Shown here one piece after another: positions 24,301-37,442 of a DNA stretch of 64,000 nt. The DNA is from Eudromia elegans (taxonomy: Eukaryota; Chordata; Aves; Tinamiformes; Tinamidae). A model generated the notes under the pieces. The model made no database searches, had not been told where the DNA came from, and saw nothing but the letters and a program-made list of their open reading frames with translations. Made by a program: the position numbers and the translations under genes. The DNA lies in contig PTEX01000140.1 of the NCBI GenBank assembly GCA_003342815.1, positions 1,096,315 through 1,160,314 of the forward strand. The letters run 5' to 3'. Each line of letters opens with the position of its first letter. Position 1 is the first letter of the stretch.

Positions 24301-26380
24301 AAGAGCAGAAAATCATATTTAGGTGCTGTTTTATTTTCTAAATGTTTCTCAGGTGGATGCTGTGAAAATTAAGAGCAGCAGGTTTGAAGGACACATTTGT
24401 CCAAGGAGGGAAATTGTATAGCAGGGTGAATGCTCTTAGGATGTGGATGTGGGAGGGTTGAGCAGACTCAAAGCTGTTCCTTTGTCCTGTACCTGGCAGC
24501 ACATACTCTCCCCATCAGTGCTTAGGAGGGACAGCATGCTACAGGTGGAAAAATCTTTCCCCAAAGTCCGTTTGGGCTAAAGAATCTGAATTTGTCCTGT
24601 TAAATAAGTCTGTCTGAATTAGTAAACCTCCCAAACAGGTATGAGTCTGCATTGCCCTCCTATTTTGTATTCCTTTCAGTGGTGTGTACATACTACAGCA
24701 ACCATCACTGCATAGGTAGAATATTCTCCAGTAAGACAAAAGCTGTTGGTCTTCTTTCATTCTCCTTCAGGCTGAAAAACATAATTAAGTCCCTGGAGCT
24801 CATATGATATGATGGAAAATAATATCTGTGTCTGTCTGTGTCCATGTGCATGTATTTGTATGGATTATTGCCACCTCAGTCTCTGGCTATGTTTTCAGAA
24901 AAATTTGTGGAGACAATCACATTTTGGGGGAGTTAGGTTGTGCCTAAGCATATATTAAAGCATTTTCAAGTGATTTAGTTTCAGGATCTTTTATGAACTT
25001 AGTAATGACCACAGCAATCAGTCTTCAGCACTCTTGAAAGATGCAAAGTCTTGAATAATTAGGCTATTTTTACACATATCCTAGACATGCGGTATTAAAA
25101 GTGTGTGACAATACAGATCACAGCCCAGTGGTGGCAGCAGTTCATTACTGGTGAACAAAACTCTGCTTGTATAGCCCAGCTCTCCCTACACTGATTTATG
25201 GGGACAGGCACTGAACTTTCACTTCTAATTCAATATACATTGCTGCTAATCTTTCTCATCCCATAATTCTGATTTTATCAAAAATGCAGCTGTGAAATAG
25301 AACTCAAATTACATGCGTAGGACACTAATGAGCAGAAGATAAAGGGGTAGTGCATCTAAGTTAAGACACGCTGCATTTGGGACGTCTGATATGATTCCTG
25401 GTTTCACATGGGACCTGTTTATGACACATTTGATAACTAAACTAATAATAAAATTTGAGCTCCACCCCATCACTATCAGAATACTGATATTCTCACTAAT
25501 ATCAGCAGTGAAAAGCCCATTGACTAAAAAAGTGGAGCCCACGTATTTTTAATATCTCTGTGCTGCTATGGGATAGTTTGCATCGAGGTGCAAAGCAGCT
25601 CTGCGTGCAGGTCTGCACGGACACGAGCCTTCCTGTAGGAGCATGCTTTGGCAGGAATCCCACTACATCACCACGTGTTAAGGTTGCAGTGTTGTCGTCG
25701 TTGTTGTTGTTTTTCCTGTGCACGTGTGCTGTATCTTCCCACCAGCACGCCAGGAAATGCTTTTTTTTCTGTCACACAGGGGCCAACCTGCACCTCCTGC
25801 ACCTAGTGACAGCAGCCAACAGGGGATGGACGAGGTGGCACTTCCACAAGCAGCACAACAGGCCCTTCTACATCCAGAAACTGGAAGTCACTCGCACACT
25901 CCTCTTCCTACAAGGTAAAATGAACTCCGCTCCATTTTTCTCTGTCACTTCCTTTTTTTCCTACTAGCAACAGTGTCCCTGGGTGCATTTTTCTAAGCCT
26001 GACACTTTACACATAAATATCACCAGCTTTATCAATCTTTAAGTTCTAGCACTAGGCCAAACTGTGCAGAATACACTGAGTAAAAACCTTGAAAACCTCC
26101 GAGTAATTAAAAAGGTCCCACATCTACTAGCCTGGTTTAAGTGCCCTAGCAGGAGTAATAACCAGGGAGAAACATAAACAAGACTAAGGGACGATTCTAA
26201 GTGGGGAGCAACCAGGGCTCCTTTTCAACTCACAGCCAAGAGCACATGGCTTTACTTCAGCCAGTGTCCCCCCACGTGTGTGCCTACGTGTGGGCCTATG
26301 TGTGTTTGCGTTCAGATATTTATGGCCTTTTCAGTCGAAATGTTTCTTCCCCTTGTGCTTTACAAACTGTTACTGTGTGT

Positions 26381-26410
26381 ATATACATACATATATATAT
26401 ATATATATAA
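26381..26410. repeat. (TA)n-rich microsatellite
   Basis: TATATACATACATA followed by a perfect TA run and an A-run. It lies directly after TGTG repeats, so it is a compound dinucleotide repeat. Confidence 0.9.
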
Positions 26411-29400
26411 AAAAAGCTCAATAAACTTTGAATGACCAGGTGTGTTTTACGTCAACAGCTCCACCCCACGCTCCTCAGCAGACTGGTGAAAGCTTGACAG
26501 ACAGGGAGGTGGGCCAGGTTTTGACCTCACAGTCTTTTCTGAAGCTGATGATGCCACAAGCTGTTTCTAATTTTTCTTGATAGAAACAAATTAATCTAAG
26601 TAAGGAATAGTGGAGGACACATAGGTACAGGCAGACACAGAGACAGAAACACACAGACAGGTAGCTCTACTCACACCTTGACTTTGAAAGCCTTACCTGC
26701 CTAGGACCTAATAAAAGAGAGAAGTTTGCAGCAGTAGTACGTGTTTAAAAGGAGGAAACACAAGGGAGCTGGTGGCTGAATATGCTTAGGATAGTTTTAA
26801 AGAAACTTCCTTAGATAAAGCTAGCAGCAGCCAGCATGGGTGGCAAAATCCACCCAAGAAAATCAACACACGGCAGTAAACCCAGGCTGAGCTCCAAGTT
26901 GCCACAAGTTTAAAATTAGCTCCCAGAGAGCTATACAGGAGGAAGCACCCAACAGAGGTGTGTCCTAAAGGCAGTGATATAAAGGCAGTGAACTAAATAA
27001 CCTAACCGTGGTATCAAGCATGCATAGTGGCTTGTGAAAATTATGGCTTTAGAACATGAGCTTTTGGGGGCAGGAACCCCTCTCCGTGCCCAACATAATC
27101 TACAGTGTCAGATACGATTTGTTCTTCTGCCACGGACTGGGGAGTCCTGTGGACACAGTCTGCCGGCCCTTGGAAGAGCTCACTGAGTAGTATTTCCCCA
27201 CCTCTGTGCTGTCTCTCTGGAGCAAGTAACAGGACAGTCCCCACAGGGCTCAGCCCACGTGACAGCCTAGGCAGCTTAATGACATTAGGCATTGTCTCCT
27301 TCATTGTGTCTATTTTGGCCATCCTTTTTTATTTATTTGTTTTTCCAATGGAGTTGTGATAAGAATAGCCTTCTTGTCTTTCATATATATGGATTTGTTT
27401 GTATGTTGAATAAAGACACCATAGTATTTTAAAAGTATATCTAGCTTTATCTTTGCACTGAAAGCAACTCAACTTCAATAGTAACATAAAAATCCAGGCT
27501 CCCCATTTGCCTGAGATTTCTCTTTGTACTCTGTGTTGACACATGCCATACAATTAGCCATTTTATTCAGGAGAATCTAAGCCCAGCATTGGAGAATCAA
27601 GGGGCTGCAAGACAAGGTCAAGTTGCACTACGAGAACTAGGGTGGTGATGCCTTTGCGATGCATTATGCAGATGTTGTTATTTATGTACTTTCAAAATTA
27701 CTGATTTTATTCATGTAAACTGCATAAAATTAACTTAAAAATTGCTACAAAATCCAGGAAGTGATGACAAATGCTTGTTGAACTTTGGCACAGAAATGCC
27801 TTCTTCAGACAAGAGATGTGCTCAGCTATTGTTCTCAGCTCTCTCAATTACTTTGTAAATCAATCAGGCACTATTCCTAGAGATGGCTTTTAAACCTAGT
27901 GTTTGCACCTACATCCGGCTGCAGAGAACTCCAGCCAGAAACAGTGGTTTGCACACTGTCAGGCCACGGACCTTTGTAAAACATTCCCTGTGTGAAATGT
28001 GTGGGCAAATAGCTAAAGGCTCAGGGATTCCCTACAGATTTACAGAGCTCTCTGGGAAGGCTGGAACATACTCCTCTTGCTTCCTCTATGTGCTAAAAAA
28101 AAAAAGAAAGAAAGAAAAAAAAACAGAACATGATAGAGTAAATTCTTAGCTTCCATCAAGAGCTGGAAGCCAGAACTGATGGGCTTCTTGTCCTGCGTGT
28201 TTCACTATAGTCTGCACGCAGGCAGCCTTCCATTCGGAGGATCAAATACCCTATTCCTGTCGCTTTGCAGCAACTTCTGCATGCACCACAATAAAGTTGC
28301 TCCAGGGTTAAAGGGAGGCAGGCCAGCCAGGGCCAGGCAGATCAGTGGGGAGAGGAGCATCCCATCTGCTGCGCTGGGGCACTTCGCTTCCTGAGGGGCA
28401 ATCCGAGCTTCCCAGGGCAGCCTTCCCTCTCCCACAGCGCTACCTGCTAAAGTCGTGACCTGCTGTGAAATTCCCTTTGTCTAGCACGGTGAGAAAGGAA
28501 GTGCCACTACTTGCAAAGCCACTTAGCACCAGTCTCTGTCCAGAGAGAACGGGCACTTTGCAGATGCTTCTCGAAATCAAGCTGGTGGGGCGGGGAGGGA
28601 GGAGAGGCTCTCCCACCAAGCACATTGCCCCACAAATTACTATCGTGTCTTCTTCCATTAGATAGAGTGTGGTGGTAGGTAACACAAAGCAAACGGTGTG
28701 CCCTAACAAACAGCCCAGCACCCAAACGCCCCAATGAGCACCCCTGCGCTGCTGGCAAGCCAGTGAATGGAGAGAGCACAAAAAGGCATTGTCCCCGCGC
28801 TTGGCTCCCAGCTCATGTGTCCTCCAACAGCCCGCTGAGCTCGAGAAAAGCGGCCTCCTCCAGGGGCACGTGAGAATAAGATTTCACACGAGAGACTGAA
28901 ATCTGTAAAACTATCTCTTGGCTCCTCTTCCTTTAATTTGTTTTCCGTATGACGAAGAAATCTACATGCAGAGATTATTTTTTTTTATCTATCTACTTCT
29001 CTGATGCGCCAAGAATCCCTTCTTCCATTTTGAATAATAAGATGATATGGGAAATTAATCTCTGCTGCTTCATCACATAGTTATTTCGTGTCCTCTGTTT
29101 GTTTGTGCCATTACTTTTCAGATTTATGTAATAAAAGTAGCCCCAAGTATGTCAAAATTAGCACAAGGTTACAAAGTCTGTGTTCCTGCTCATATTTTAA
29201 AAGATTCATTATATCCACTGAAGTCAATTTTAGAGATAGACACTTTCACTGACACCAGGGGATATCCGATTAAGGCCCCACTGCACAGATTGGGGCAAAT
29301 CTTCTACCACCTCGGCCTCCCAGCTTCACAAACAGGTATCATATATACTTATGTAAAAATGTACTTATATATGTACTTATATAAACCTACAAAGGCAGCG

Positions 29401-31991
29401 CGGATCTTTCTTACAAGGCTTCAAACACAGACACACAGAATGAGACATAAGAATTATGGCTTAGCACGTACTGCACCTCCTACCCTGCGAACTTCTGGAA
29501 TACAAGAAAGGACTTGCAGCCTTCACATAGTTCATGCCCTCGGTGCAGTTGGAAACTACATTGCAAGAGTCCAATTTCCTTCCAGCAAATGAGATCAGCA
29601 ACGTGCTGAAAAGTGCACTCCTTTAACATGCAAATGGCTGAGAGAAGACATGTCTAGAGGGCTACTGCATCACTGAGTACTTATGGGGTTTTTTTTTATA
29701 TACAATCATAAGGGACTTCTGGAAAATCCAGCAAAGCCCTAAAAGCCATAAGAGCTCATCAATATCCAAAACAGGAATTCCGAAGCCAGCTGCCCTCTAC
29801 ATAAGGTGGCCTAGGATGCTTACTGAGGATGTCAGCTTTGCAGCATCCAAGAGCACTTTGGAGTTTGTGATCCCCCAAAGTCTTTTGACGTGGGGTAGGC
29901 TTGTAAGAGCAAGAATCTTACATTCTCCAAATAGCAACAAAAAGAAGCAAATATAGGAGGACACATATATGTAATAAAAATGCCATTAAAACCCAAAAGT
30001 ATTTATTTTTACTGAAATTAGCTTTGGTCCTTGCCGCTGAAATATAAAATCCTTGTTTGCTTCCCTGAGACAGTATTATCTTCATATAGGTAACAAAGTG
30101 CACACAATTTTTCTATTTAAGATGAAACTGTGACTATCAGCATTAATTCATGAGAACAGGGATGTAGGAAGGCAGCAAAGCAGCAGAAGTGCAAAGCCTT
30201 TATCTGCCTTTTTCTCTCAGCACTGTAATCAGTAAAACCTGTCAGGGGGCCTGGTTCTCAGCAATCAGCCAAGCTCCTTTTAACTTCCAGGGAGACGCTG
30301 ATTTAAGGGAGCAAAGCACCAGAAGGCAATGGAGAAGCTCTTAATGGACACGCTGCTTCTGACAAACCAGGCTCCAGCTAACTGTGCCTGCTCAGAAACT
30401 TTAATTTCAGGAGCGCCTGCACCACATGCAGGTCTGTTTTTGGCACATGCCAAGGGATAGCAGGAGCCAGACAGGAAGAAAAACTCTAAAAAATACGTAT
30501 ATCAAATTTCTTATCACCACTTGAGAGGTCAAAAAAATCTTCTTGGCAAACTAAGAAGTCCGAGGCTACAGTATTATCAGGCCTGCTGATTAACTGATAA
30601 TTAGATAAATTTCACAATTCATGGTTACAAGGTTCAATGCTCAAAAGTGTCAAAGCAGTAAATTTCGTAACAAACTAATTTTAGCGACCATGTGCTAAAT
30701 CACACGTTAGCAAAGTTAGCAGGTAGCCGGTACTGAAGATCCCTTTAATGCTGTTATTATGAAAACCCATAAATATCCCCCGATGAAACGATATGAACCT
30801 TGCCATTTCTTTCCTAAGTTATTCCTTTGGCCTCCAGCGTCACACGGTTCCTGGGTCACAGCACAGCAATATATCCTGTTAATCCCAGTTTTGGAGCTGC
30901 TCATAGACTAAGGGAGAAATATGGATGCCACAAACTCTGCCCGGGAAGACTCTGCACCCACTGGAATTCCTGGCTTGCCATAGTAAGTTTACCGGGAATG
31001 ACAAGGTTTTCTCCTGTGAAATTACGGCTCGGGAAATGTCATGAAAGATGGCTGGCCAAGGGGGAGGAGCGCGGCCATGAGAGGCGACGGACGCAGCATC
31101 CCCGGGGAACCGACCGAGAGGTATTTACAGTCCCCGCGCGCGGCACCGCGGCTGCTGCTGCTGCCCGTGAGTCACGGCTTTGAGTTCACCGGCGATCGCG
31201 CCCACACGAGAACCGTGGCTGGAGGGCAGGGGGCAAGGCGGCGCACCCAGGAGCCGCTTTCCTACCCACGGCCTGGCCGGGAGCGGCAGAAATCCAGCTG
31301 ATTTCCACACACCCGATCCCGCCTTTCGCGAGGCCTGTCCCATCCTCTCACATCTCACGTCTCCCCCGTCTCCCCCTTCCTCCTCCTGCGCTGCTAGACA
31401 AAGGCGCAGAGATTTGCCTGCCGTGTTGTCACTGTCCCACGCACGTGCACAGACACCCCCTGCGTCCCCCGCTCACTCTGCACGGCTAATTCGCTTTACT
31501 ACCCGACGCTGCGTGTACAGCAATGAGCCTCCCGCTCCATTCGGCCCCCTCTGCCCCCCACAGCCGCCCGTCCAGCCAGACCACGCTGTTCTGAGGCTGT
31601 TTGGGCCCTGCTGCTCGAACCCCCCCGGCGAGCGCCGAGGGAGCCTCGGGCTGGTGGCCCTGCCGGGTGCCGCCCCTGCGGCCGCCGCGGCCCGAGGCAG
31701 CCGGGCAGGGCGCAGCCGCCCGCAGCCTCCGCTGCTGAGCGCGCCCGGGGCCCGGCCAGCGCGGGGCTCTTCCCTTCCCTTCCTTTTCTGTCGCTCGGGG
31801 CGGCGGGACTCGCCCCCTCCCCGCGCCAGGGTGCCCAGGGCAGCTCCGCGGCTCCCCCCGCAGCAAGGGGCGCTGCGCGATCCCCTGCCCCCCGCGCAGG
31901 GGCACACCGCGCGGAGGAGCCCCCGGCGGGCTGCGGCTTCCCTGCCGCCGCCAGACGGGCGCCCACGCGTGTCCGCGCCCCGCGCTCCCCG

Positions 31992-32008
31992 CCACCACCA
32001 CCACCACC
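31992..32008. repeat. (CCA)n microsatellite
   Basis: Nearly six CCA units inside the CpG island. Confidence 0.85.
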
Positions 32009-32236
32009 GCGGGGACCGGGCAGCCCAGGTGGGTCTCACGGCCCCCCGTGGCCCCGTGAAGGGGGGTGGGCGAGGGGGCAGCGCGGAGCTGCCCCCCGGC
32101 CCCCCGGCAGCGCGGAGCCCCCGAGAGGCGCCGGCGCCGCCCGCATCCCGTTTGCAGGAACGGAGCCGGCGTAGCGGGTGCGCGTGCGAGAGGAGGGGAG
32201 AGGAGAGGGCTGGCGGGAGCGGGGAGGGGAAGGAAG

Positions 32237-32851
32237 NNNNNNNNNNNNNNNNNNNNNNNNNNNNNNNNNNNNNNNNNNNNNNNNNNNNNNNNNNNNNNNN
32301 NNNNNNNNNNNNNNNNNNNNNNNNNNNNNNNNNNNNNNNNNNNNNNNNNNNNNNNNNNNNNNNNNNNNNNNNNNNNNNNNNNNNNNNNNNNNNNNNNNNN
32401 NNNNNNNNNNNNNNNNNNNNNNNNNNNNNNNNNNNNNNNNNNNNNNNNNNNNNNNNNNNNNNNNNNNNNNNNNNNNNNNNNNNNNNNNNNNNNNNNNNNN
32501 NNNNNNNNNNNNNNNNNNNNNNNNNNNNNNNNNNNNNNNNNNNNNNNNNNNNNNNNNNNNNNNNNNNNNNNNNNNNNNNNNNNNNNNNNNNNNNNNNNNN
32601 NNNNNNNNNNNNNNNNNNNNNNNNNNNNNNNNNNNNNNNNNNNNNNNNNNNNNNNNNNNNNNNNNNNNNNNNNNNNNNNNNNNNNNNNNNNNNNNNNNNN
32701 NNNNNNNNNNNNNNNNNNNNNNNNNNNNNNNNNNNNNNNNNNNNNNNNNNNNNNNNNNNNNNNNNNNNNNNNNNNNNNNNNNNNNNNNNNNNNNNNNNNN
32801 NNNNNNNNNNNNNNNNNNNNNNNNNNNNNNNNNNNNNNNNNNNNNNNNNNN
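32237..32851. other. Assembly gap (615 N)
   Basis: A run of 615 undetermined bases inside the CpG island, ending 124 bases before the splice acceptor of the first coding exon. Purine-rich G tracts lead into it ('ggaggggagaggagaggg', 'ggggaggggaaggaag'). The TMSB4X first non-coding exon and core promoter probably lie in or next to it, so they cannot be annotated here. Confidence 0.95.
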
Positions 32852-33453
<602 letters not shown>

Positions 33454-33880
33454 TGAAATCTGCCCTTCCAAATTATGCACTGTACATTCCACAAGCATTG
33501 CCTTCTTATTTTACTTCTTTTAGCTGTTTAACTGTGTAAGATGCAAAGAGGTTGGATAAAGTTTAAAATGACTGTACTGCCCCTTTCACATCAAAAGAAT
33601 AGAGAGAACTACTGACACTGAATGAAGGCGCTGCCTTTCCCTCTGCCTGTCTGGCTTTGGTCCTGGTGGCATGAAAGAGCTTGCATGTTGGTGAAAGAAG
33701 AGCCTGGGTGGGACTACAGTAAACTAGAGTAACACACGAATAAATGCAAAGCTGTACCAAGGTCCTGCGAGCTGTAAAATGCAGTTAATCGAGTGCCATT
33801 TTTTTTTTTTTTTTGTTCAAATGATTTTAATTATTGGAATGCACAATTTTTTTAATATGCAAATAAAATGTTTTAAAACC
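33454..33880 (+). other. TMSB4X: TMSB4X 3'UTR
   Basis: Follows the TAA stop. Long stretches read like the mammalian TMSB4X 3'UTR as I remember it: 'tgcactgtacattccacaag', 'cattgccttcttattttact', 'gtaagatgcaaagaggttgg', 'tgaatt'-free T-runs, then 'gttcaaatgattttaattat' and 'tggaatgcacaattttttta'. This agreement in non-coding sequence independently confirms orthology. The 3' end is placed about 13-15 bases after the poly(A) signal. GT/T-rich text (for example 'tatttatgtcctctgtttgg') follows, as expected for a cleavage site. Confidence 0.9.
33862..33867 (+). terminator. TMSB4X poly(A) signal AATAAA
   Basis: Canonical AATAAA in 'atgcaaataaaatgttttaa', followed within 40 bases by a GT/T-rich element. 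The same 'aatatgcaaataaa' context ends the mammalian transcript. Confidence 0.95.
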
Positions 33881-35993
33881 TGGATGGTATTTATGTCCTC
33901 TGTTTGGAGAGCTGTGTCAAAGGATGTGAAGCCTAAGTTGCCGGTACGTGGGATACTAGAAAACCGTTGGAGATGACTCGGATCTCAGTCATCATTTTTT
34001 TGATACATGCTCTGACCAATGGCAATATATATTTGCATACCTCGAAGCTAGTTTTTAGACGATTTCAGTAGAAATTGCATTGCTTGTAATTTGTTGCCGT
34101 GTGAGTATATATTTCATTTTAAATATTTATTCTTTGAAATTTAATACAGAAATTGGTAAAACAAACATCTGGCTGTGTTTGTTCCTTTGCCACACCCATA
34201 GCATAGCTCTTAGTGAGAACCCGACTGTTGTTGAACAGACTGAACCTCTGCTGTATAGATCCATAGTTTCCTTAATATATTAATAAACAAGACCATAATT
34301 ATTATAATAAGGTAGTGTATTAAGTCTTTTGTTGAGCATAGGCTTTTTAGTATTTTGAAGCTAGTGATATCCTATGTTGATAAAAAGAACTAAAATGTTA
34401 CTGATATGTTGGAACGCTATTGTCTAATCTCTTTGACTGCTGAATGATCCTAAGGATTTATATAAAAGAATAAAAACCATAATTTGTCTCCTAATTCAAA
34501 ACTAAACACTTTGAGAAAAAAGAATAGTAGTACCTTGTGAAATTAAGATATGATTGAATTATTCCTGTATGTAACTGGCAACACCCCATGTTGTTGACAG
34601 GCCTGGGTCACTTCCTTGATTGCTTTAGTTAGTCTCTTAAATGATAATGAGTGAAATTTGGGAGCTGAGGATGCTGCTGTTGATGTGCTTTAGTCGTCAT
34701 GATATTCTCCACTTTATCCTAAAGTGTGGCAGTGAGTAGTAAGCATTCTGGAGACAACAGAATGCTCTCGGAGAGGCCTGGTGGGAGCTTGTGAGTGTGT
34801 TCCTTTGGTGCCTTAGTTATGTATGTACATCCTGAGTCTGTATTCATTCGAACCAGTTGCTGTACAGCAGAAATAGACTCTCTGGGCAAGTCTGTTTTAT
34901 TCTTTTTCCAAAGTTACTGGCCTTCAAGCTGAGGAGGTCATATAGATTTGGAGCTTCATCCTTTTGCCTCTGCTTTTCAAGAATCACAGCAACAAATCCT
35001 ATCGTTGAGTGCAGAGCATGGAGGAAAGAGCCCACCTTGCTACTTGGACACTTGGTGGATGCCCACGGCTTTGGACGAGGAGCAGGCCAAGGATGTTGAG
35101 TGCCCCTGGGTGAAGCCCCCTGGGTCCCATGGCAGCACTTGAAAGCTGCACAACAAGGTGCTTGGCAAAAGTCCAGGATTCGTGCCAAATTCATGCAATT
35201 CACACAAATATTTGGGAAGTCCTGGTGATGTAAGGACCTCACAGTGATTAAACTGTTGAGTTAAGGAATAAAGCGAGCCTTTTCTTGTGCCAGTACGTGC
35301 TTTATAAGCTTTCATTTTGTTGCCCATGTGTAAAGGGGAAGGCACAGGAAACTTAGCTGAGTTTCTGAAAAGTCAATTAAATGATCAACTCCCAGCTACT
35401 GATCTTAATCAGGTAACACAGGATGCAACATGACTAAGTTCAGAAGTGTGCCGACCGAGCAGTACGTGCGCAAGGGAGCAGAGGCAAGGGCCAGGCTGCA
35501 GTGGATTGGTCTCTGCACAGAACGCCCAAACTGGCGTATTTCTAAAAGAGGTAAAGATGTATATTTTTAAAAGACATACGTAGCTCTGTATAAATCAAAG
35601 CAAGTGTGTGTGGAAAAGCAGTATGGCTCAATAAAATCGTAGTAAGGTAGGAGGCCTTCACCTTATGGATCGTGAGTTTAAGCTGGTCAGAAGACCAAGA
35701 ATATGACTCTCACCTACGTGTCTGGCATCCAGGGCGCGTGGGAAGAGGTGGTGAGGCTCAGCCCTCCTTGCCCTCACAACTGCATGGAAACTGAAGGCTC
35801 GGGTGGGTTGACTGTAGCTTTTGGGGGTTTTGTTCACGTTAGTTGTCCACCATGGCTGAAAAAAATAGAGCAATCTCTGCTGTCAGTCTGGAAAATTTCG
35901 CCCCACTAAAAAGAGGAAAGGAAGAAAGAGAGAGAACACAGCTCCCCCAGCCCCTGGTTGTGCGGAGGGGCCGCCTGAAGCAGCGAGGCTCCT

Positions 35994-36029
35994 CGTTCGG
36001 GTTCTGGTCCCCGTTCAGGTTCTGGTCTC
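35994..36029. repeat. Two-copy 18-bp tandem duplication
   Basis: CGTTCGGGTTCTGGTCCC is followed immediately by CGTTCAGGTTCTGGTCTC, with two differences. It lies in a small GC-rich patch. Confidence 0.85.
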
Positions 36030-37414
36030 GCTCGTGGACACGTCGGGCTCCTTGGTGTGGGTGCTGCCTCGCCGCCCCCACTGAGCGCTGCTCCCTCCCG
36101 GCCTGAAGGAAATAGCTCTTGCCTCAATATTTAAAGAGATGATTTCCAGGCACCTCCCAAGATATCGCTAACTAAGTGTGTGCGTTGTGCAGAAAGCATA
36201 TGCTGGCAGTATCCAAAATAGGTCATTGTGGGGCTAAAGTTAATTAAAGAAAAGCTGAGACTAATGAAAGCGTGTTGGTCTTCTGGACTATTTTTGTGTA
36301 ATACCGAATGTGTGGTAAAACACCACTTCCCTTAGTAACTCTTTACTTCCCTTAGAAACCGTGTAGAAATGAGCAGCGCCTGTCTTGTATCGTAATCATA
36401 CACGGCTGACACGTACAGCCACCAGACTAAACAAAATGTATTAATGGGTACCAATGCAAGCTCCCACAAAATGCAACGAGCCCATAGCGTGGCGTTTAGT
36501 GCAGCCGTTCCGCAGGGCTGGTGCTGGGAGGGATGTGAGGGAGCAAAAGGAGCTGGAGCTGGTGCCTGCTCGCAGCACCATTCCCATGCAAAGCAACCTG
36601 TGCTGGCCCTGGCGCGCTGTGTGCGCGGCGGGCTGGCGTGGGGCCTCTGCCCCACAACACGCAACGGGGCTGGGCGGCGCATCAGAACTGGGTATTGTGT
36701 TACGTTGTACAAAGGCAGTCCCAGGCAATATCTTTCCATTGTTTGAGCACTGTCTGACAGGTTAATTTGTTATTATCCCTGTGATATGATGATTTTTAAA
36801 AAATGACTTTTTTTATATATATATATTTTAACCATGTACCTATTTTAAAACCCTGTGACTTGGACAAGAAAGAGCCCCCCCCCCCCGCCCTTTTTTTCTC
36901 TCTCTCTCTGATGTCAGTTAAGGCTAATGGCCTGATCTCCACTATGACTCTCTCTAGATTTTAAAAATTTAAGATCCTTCCCTGCCTTTCCCTCCTTCCT
37001 CCTCAGGAAAAAAAAGAGAAAAAAAAAGAAAAAAAAATCAAACAAAGTGCATTTTGGGAGTAATTTTATTTTGCCTTTGGGTTAATGAACCTTCAGCATA
37101 TTATGGGAGCAGAAAAGGTACTTCTTCTTTCTCGTATCCTCAATTATGAGAGTAAAATATTCCTTTTTCTCCTTGTAATTGAAAGATGAGGTTCTCAGGA
37201 GATTTTTCAGTCTTCCAGAGTTTGAGCATTATAAAAACTGTCAGACATCATGAAATTCATGCAACATAATGAGAGCTGGCGACTGGGAGATTCTGCAACC
37301 ACTGCTCTATCACATGAAGAGGACGTTGATAGCAAGATGGAGTCAAATTTATACCATTAATTACAGACTACAGTATATAGAGAATAACAGAGTAAAGCTG
37401 TAAAAAGGCTCCCT

Positions 37415-37442
37415 AAAAAAAAAAAAGAAAAGAAAAGAAAAA
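37415..37442. repeat. A-rich (AAAAG)n run
   Basis: Adenine homopolymer passing into AAAAG units. Confidence 0.85.

Larger units (their letters stand above)
20281..31039. other. Intergenic DNA upstream of TMSB4X, no gene recognised
   Basis: About 10.8 kb without a supportable exon. It contains microsatellites (26381-26410), A-rich runs (for example 28091-28124) and a CpG-richer patch near 21 kb. A stretch at about 29210-29300 ('cactgaagtcaattttagag', 'gattaaggcccca') resembles a degraded ancient interspersed repeat of the 'gaagtcaatgggag...ggatcaggccc' type, but I cannot name the family. Confidence 0.55.

Noticed and set aside
25560-25967. 135-codon + strand frame with a hydrophobic segment
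   Set aside because: No recognisable family and an overlapping alternative frame. The hydrophobic run comes from a (GTT)n-like stretch and T-rich DNA.
29149-29592. 147-codon + strand frame
   Set aside because: Includes sequence resembling an old interspersed repeat and a TATATA-rich part; no domain, no exon signals.
34278-34480. Additional AATAAA hexamers after TMSB4X as distal poly(A) sites
   Set aside because: They occur in AT-rich DNA where the hexamer is common by chance. The conserved site at 33862 explains the known transcript end.
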